Assembly (NCBI RefSeq): GCF_001642475.1 | Contig: NW_019173952.1 | Location: 301,034-365,033, forward strand | DNA: 64,000 nt | Direction: 5' to 3' | Source of the DNA: Fonsecaea monophora | Taxonomy: Eukaryota > Ascomycota > Eurotiomycetes > Chaetothyriales > Herpotrichiellaceae | Shown here: positions 61,767 to 64,000 of the stretch, one piece after another | Layout of the letters: the number at the start of each line of letters is the position of its first letter | Numbering within the stretch: the first letter of the stretch is position 1 | Notes under the pieces: model-generated | Told to the model about the DNA's origin: nothing | The model's input: the letters and a program-made list of their open reading frames with translations, nothing else | Database searches by the model: none | Position numbers and translations under genes: made by a program

Positions 61767-61806
61767 CGTTATCGATACTACTAACTATCTAAGAGGGTAG
61801 TTAAAA

Positions 61807-62225
61807 TGTTACGAGGTACTTTATACGTAAGGTATCCTTAGTAAACCCGAAGTAGTTTACTTAGTAATATAGTAGTGGAACGGTATAGTAGAGACGAAAC
61901 TAAGAGTATAGTGTACGGTACTATACGTAAAGCACTTAACCGAGAGGAACTCGATTATTTATGAACGAGGTTAACTACGAGGAGAAACTATGAAACTATC
62001 CTAACTTATATAGAAAGGAAATTCGTTAGTGCTCTCTATGGCTCTATTCAGCCTTAAGAGTATAATAGAGTAGGTAGCTCCCTATAGCTCTACTCAGCCT
62101 TAGGAGCATAATAGAGTAGGTTACGTGTCGGCGCACGTGGCTCTTCCCCGCCTCTACGTCACTACTCCGGTACACCTTCCTCCTCGTTACCTTGGGGTGG
62201 CCTCTATTCTGGCCTGTTCGTAACA
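61807..62225 (-). repeat. LTR (right copy, 5' LTR of the element)
   Basis: 419 bp, starts TGTTACGAGG and ends TCGTAACA, so the terminal inverted bases TGTTACGA/TCGTAACA are intact here. Confidence 0.9.
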
Positions 62226-62230
62226 TTAGG
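62226..62230 (+). repeat. Target-site duplication TTAGG (right copy)
   Basis: Directly follows the right LTR and matches 54555-54559. Confidence 0.85.
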
Positions 62231-63150
62231 GTTAACCGTATCCATCAGATGTTATGCGAGGCTTACCTCGACCCGACATTCAGCTGGCGTTCCTCCGTAC
62301 GGAGTAGATCATCGAAAGGCTTCGCGATCTTAAGGGATAAGTAGTAGATACGGATACGGACGAGGACGAAGACGGAGTGGAGGTAGAGGGGATTCGTGAC
62401 GAATCCGGAGAGCGTATACTAGCTCCTAGCGACGACGATAATTCCTTAGCGGAGGGTTCGATATTAGAAGCATCGGATTTAGATAACTCCTAGCTATCCG
62501 AGTACTAGGATCGACGTCGACTTCGACGAGAGGAGAAAGACTACGAACGTTAGGGATAACGCCTCGGTCTTCTTCGCCGGTCACTCCGGATCGAATAAGC
62601 CGCTTTTCGGTAATCGATTCCTCGCGGTACGGTGGCCGGAGACTACTAAGATCTTCACGACATCATGCGGCGGTACGACGATAGACTTGCCCGCATCGAC
62701 GAGAAACAGAGACGATACAGTCGAATGGCGGAGCGGTTATACGATCGGCGCTCGCTGAGTGCGCGGTAAGCTCGAGAGCGACGGCAGTAACGAGAAATAG
62801 AGCGGCGACTATTCGAGGCTCGAACCCGAGCGGAAAGGAGGGAGCGCTAACGACAATAGGAGTAGAGAAGGGTCGAACGAGTACGGCGGAGACAGGAGGA
62901 AGAGCGAGTTCGTGTCTAAGTTAAATAGGCCCGTATATCGCGAGCTATAGCCGAAGAGCGAGAGTAAGCTCTACGAGAAGAGGAAATACTCATACGTCGA
63001 CACCGTAATTAGTTAGCATCCGCTCGGAACTAAGGTCGAACGGGACAGCGAGGACGTCGAGTATTAGGCGAGCTTGATATTAATTAATATCCGAAGGACG
63101 GTTCCAGCGAGAGAGTTTTCGTAGATTTTTCCGACTCGCCGTTAATATAA
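62231..63150 (+). pseudogene. 3' part of the large decayed ORF: acidic and coiled-coil region
   Basis: Beyond the LTR the reading resumes (EAYLDPTFSWRSSVR in one frame, then IIERLRDLKG in another). It goes through an acidic stretch (DTDTDEDEDGVEVEG) and a long Arg/Glu/Gln-rich coiled coil beginning MRRYDDRLARIDEKQ at 62665. Stops are TAA/TAG at Gln or Trp-like positions. It is read as the C-terminal part of the ORF interrupted at 54559. At least one frameshift is needed near 62310, so the join is inference. Confidence 0.55.
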
Positions 63151-63930
63151 TTTAAATTATACTAATTAGAGGAAGGACGCCATTACCACCCTTTACAGGA
63201 AGTCCCTCTCTTCGCACGGTATATAGGCTAGCCTCGTTCACCTAAGCGAGCTAGTTATATACTTAAGTTTCTGCAGCCTTATTATCCTCGGCCCACCTCC
63301 CTCGTCGGATTAATTTAGTTTATATTCACCGTAACTTTCTAGCAGCCTACGCCTATATTTAACTCTTAGATAGAACCTAACTTCTAGATACTTAAATAAA
63401 GTCTCCTACCTAGAGCTTTTTTCAGTATTCCTCGCGAGTCTTCAATTTAACAGAACCTACTTTAGGCTCTTAATCACCATTATATAGCTAGTCGTCGTCA
63501 TTATAGCTGCGGCTATCATCCTTATGGGTAGATTTTATAGCTCCCCTCTCGGAAGGTAGGTTAACAGTGAGATTATAGGGATACCCCGTCCCGGCCTATT
63601 AAATCAGGCTAAGCTAAGTACGATTCGACGCGTAGAGAGGGCTAGTAGGGTTTTAGGGTTTAAGAAGACGGTAATGCTAAAATACCTAAAAAGAAGGTTA
63701 AATGAGAAAGTTATACCTAGGTTAGGTTCGTAATACGATGGTGCGCTATAGTTATTCCGGCTTCCGTTAAGGGTATCGATATAATTCGGGAAGGATACTA
63801 TATCTCCCTTATATACATTCGCTACTAGTATCATTAACGAGGGATATACTTTAACGAGATATAACGTCTATTAGAGAATGAATTAGTTAATTTAGTGCAT
63901 CGACTCGGCTGGGCTACGACGCTCTAATTT
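63151..63930. other. Subtelomeric RIP-like sequence
   Basis: CpA/TpG-poor sequence with short open frames on both strands, including a 76-codon minus frame at 63604-63834. No gene is supported. Confidence 0.5.
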
Positions 63931-64000
63931 GGGTTAGGGTTAGGGTTAGGGTTAGGGTTAGGGTTAGGGTTAGGGTTAGGGTTAGGGTTAGGGTTAGGGT
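63931..64000 (+). repeat. Telomere repeat array (TTAGGG)n
   Basis: About twelve perfect TTAGGG units run to the end of the window in the G-rich orientation expected of a right chromosome end. No variant units are seen. Confidence 0.99.

Larger units (their letters stand above)
54560..62225 (-). mobile_element. Ty3/gypsy-type LTR retrotransposon, full length, inactivated
   Basis: A 7,666-bp element bounded by two 419-bp LTRs and a 5-bp TTAGG duplication; coding is on the minus strand. Order in that direction: gag from an ATG at about 61766 with a remnant zinc knuckle near 60900-60942, protease remnant near 58870 (DLGA), reverse transcriptase 58344 to about 57700 with YLDD at 57918-57901, RNase H (TDASDEAIGAYL near 57460), integrase, then a chromodomain-like segment near 55900. 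RT before integrase places it in Ty3/gypsy (Metaviridae-like elements of fungal genomes). All frames carry many TAA/TAG codons, so it cannot act alone. CpA/TpG are strongly depleted. Confidence 0.9.

Noticed and set aside
62226..62238. TTAGGGTTAA beside the right LTR as an interstitial telomere repeat
   Set aside because: TTAGG is the target duplication, and the flanking bases fit the decayed ORF (CAG-to-TAG, CAA-to-TAA), so telomeric origin is not needed.
63604..63834. 76-codon minus-strand frame near the telomere
   Set aside because: Lies in RIP-like sequence, no motif, and such lengths occur by chance there.

Overview
The window is a chromosome end from a filamentous ascomycete (Pezizomycotina). 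It finishes at position 64000 in about twelve TTAGGG repeats. Protein-coding genes carry short (42-75 bp) GT-AG introns. The gene set is typical of that group: Zn2Cys6 regulators, a group III HAMP-repeat histidine kinase, an SLN1-type histidine kinase, a class I photolyase and a DOMON/cytochrome b561 protein. A more exact lineage cannot be read from sequence alone; a Eurotiomycete-like fungus is plausible but is inference.

Region 1 (1-39,200) is ordinary gene-rich chromosome. In order: N-terminal part of a sugar transporter (running off the left edge), a decayed unrecognised gene, a DOMON-cytochrome b561 membrane protein, a Zn2Cys6 transcription factor, the Nik1/Os-1-type osmosensing hybrid kinase, a serine-rich protein of unknown function, the SLN1-type hybrid kinase, a CPD photolyase, a DHA1-like MFS transporter, a nitronate monooxygenase, an M28 glutamate-carboxypeptidase-like protease, a GFA-domain enzyme, a beta-lactamase-fold serine hydrolase and an HSL-type alpha/beta hydrolase. 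Two phosphorelay sensor kinases within 15 kb would both be expected to feed the HOG stress pathway. I rebuilt multi-exon models for most genes from splice signals and frame continuity.

Region 2 (39,500-47,500) is a subtelomeric gene graveyard. It holds an amidase, a Zn2Cys6 regulator, a UNC93-like transporter and a PGAP1-like hydrolase. All are recognisable and all are broken by nonsense codons and/or frameshifts. Many of the stop codons could come from C-to-T or G-to-A changes. A three-copy 82-bp minisatellite and a hairpin-forming palindrome also lie here. One gene (47,679-48,626, probable DUF6601 family) remains intact.

Region 3 (about 49,030-63,930) is a repeat block that looks heavily altered by repeat-induced point mutation (RIP): CpA and TpG are almost absent, TpA is abundant, and in-frame stops are almost all TAA/TAG. 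It contains a five-copy 81/82-bp tandem array, a long decayed ORF of an unrecognised subtelomeric family (starting at 51,366), and a structurally complete Ty3/gypsy-type LTR retrotransposon (54,560-62,225). The retrotransposon has two 419-bp LTRs and a TTAGG target duplication. It appears to have inserted into the decayed ORF, whose acidic and coiled-coil 3' part resumes beyond the right LTR. The retrotransposon also carries an antisense coding-like frame next to its 3' LTR. A CCCTAACCCTA motif in opposite orientation to the telomere sits at the left edge of the block.
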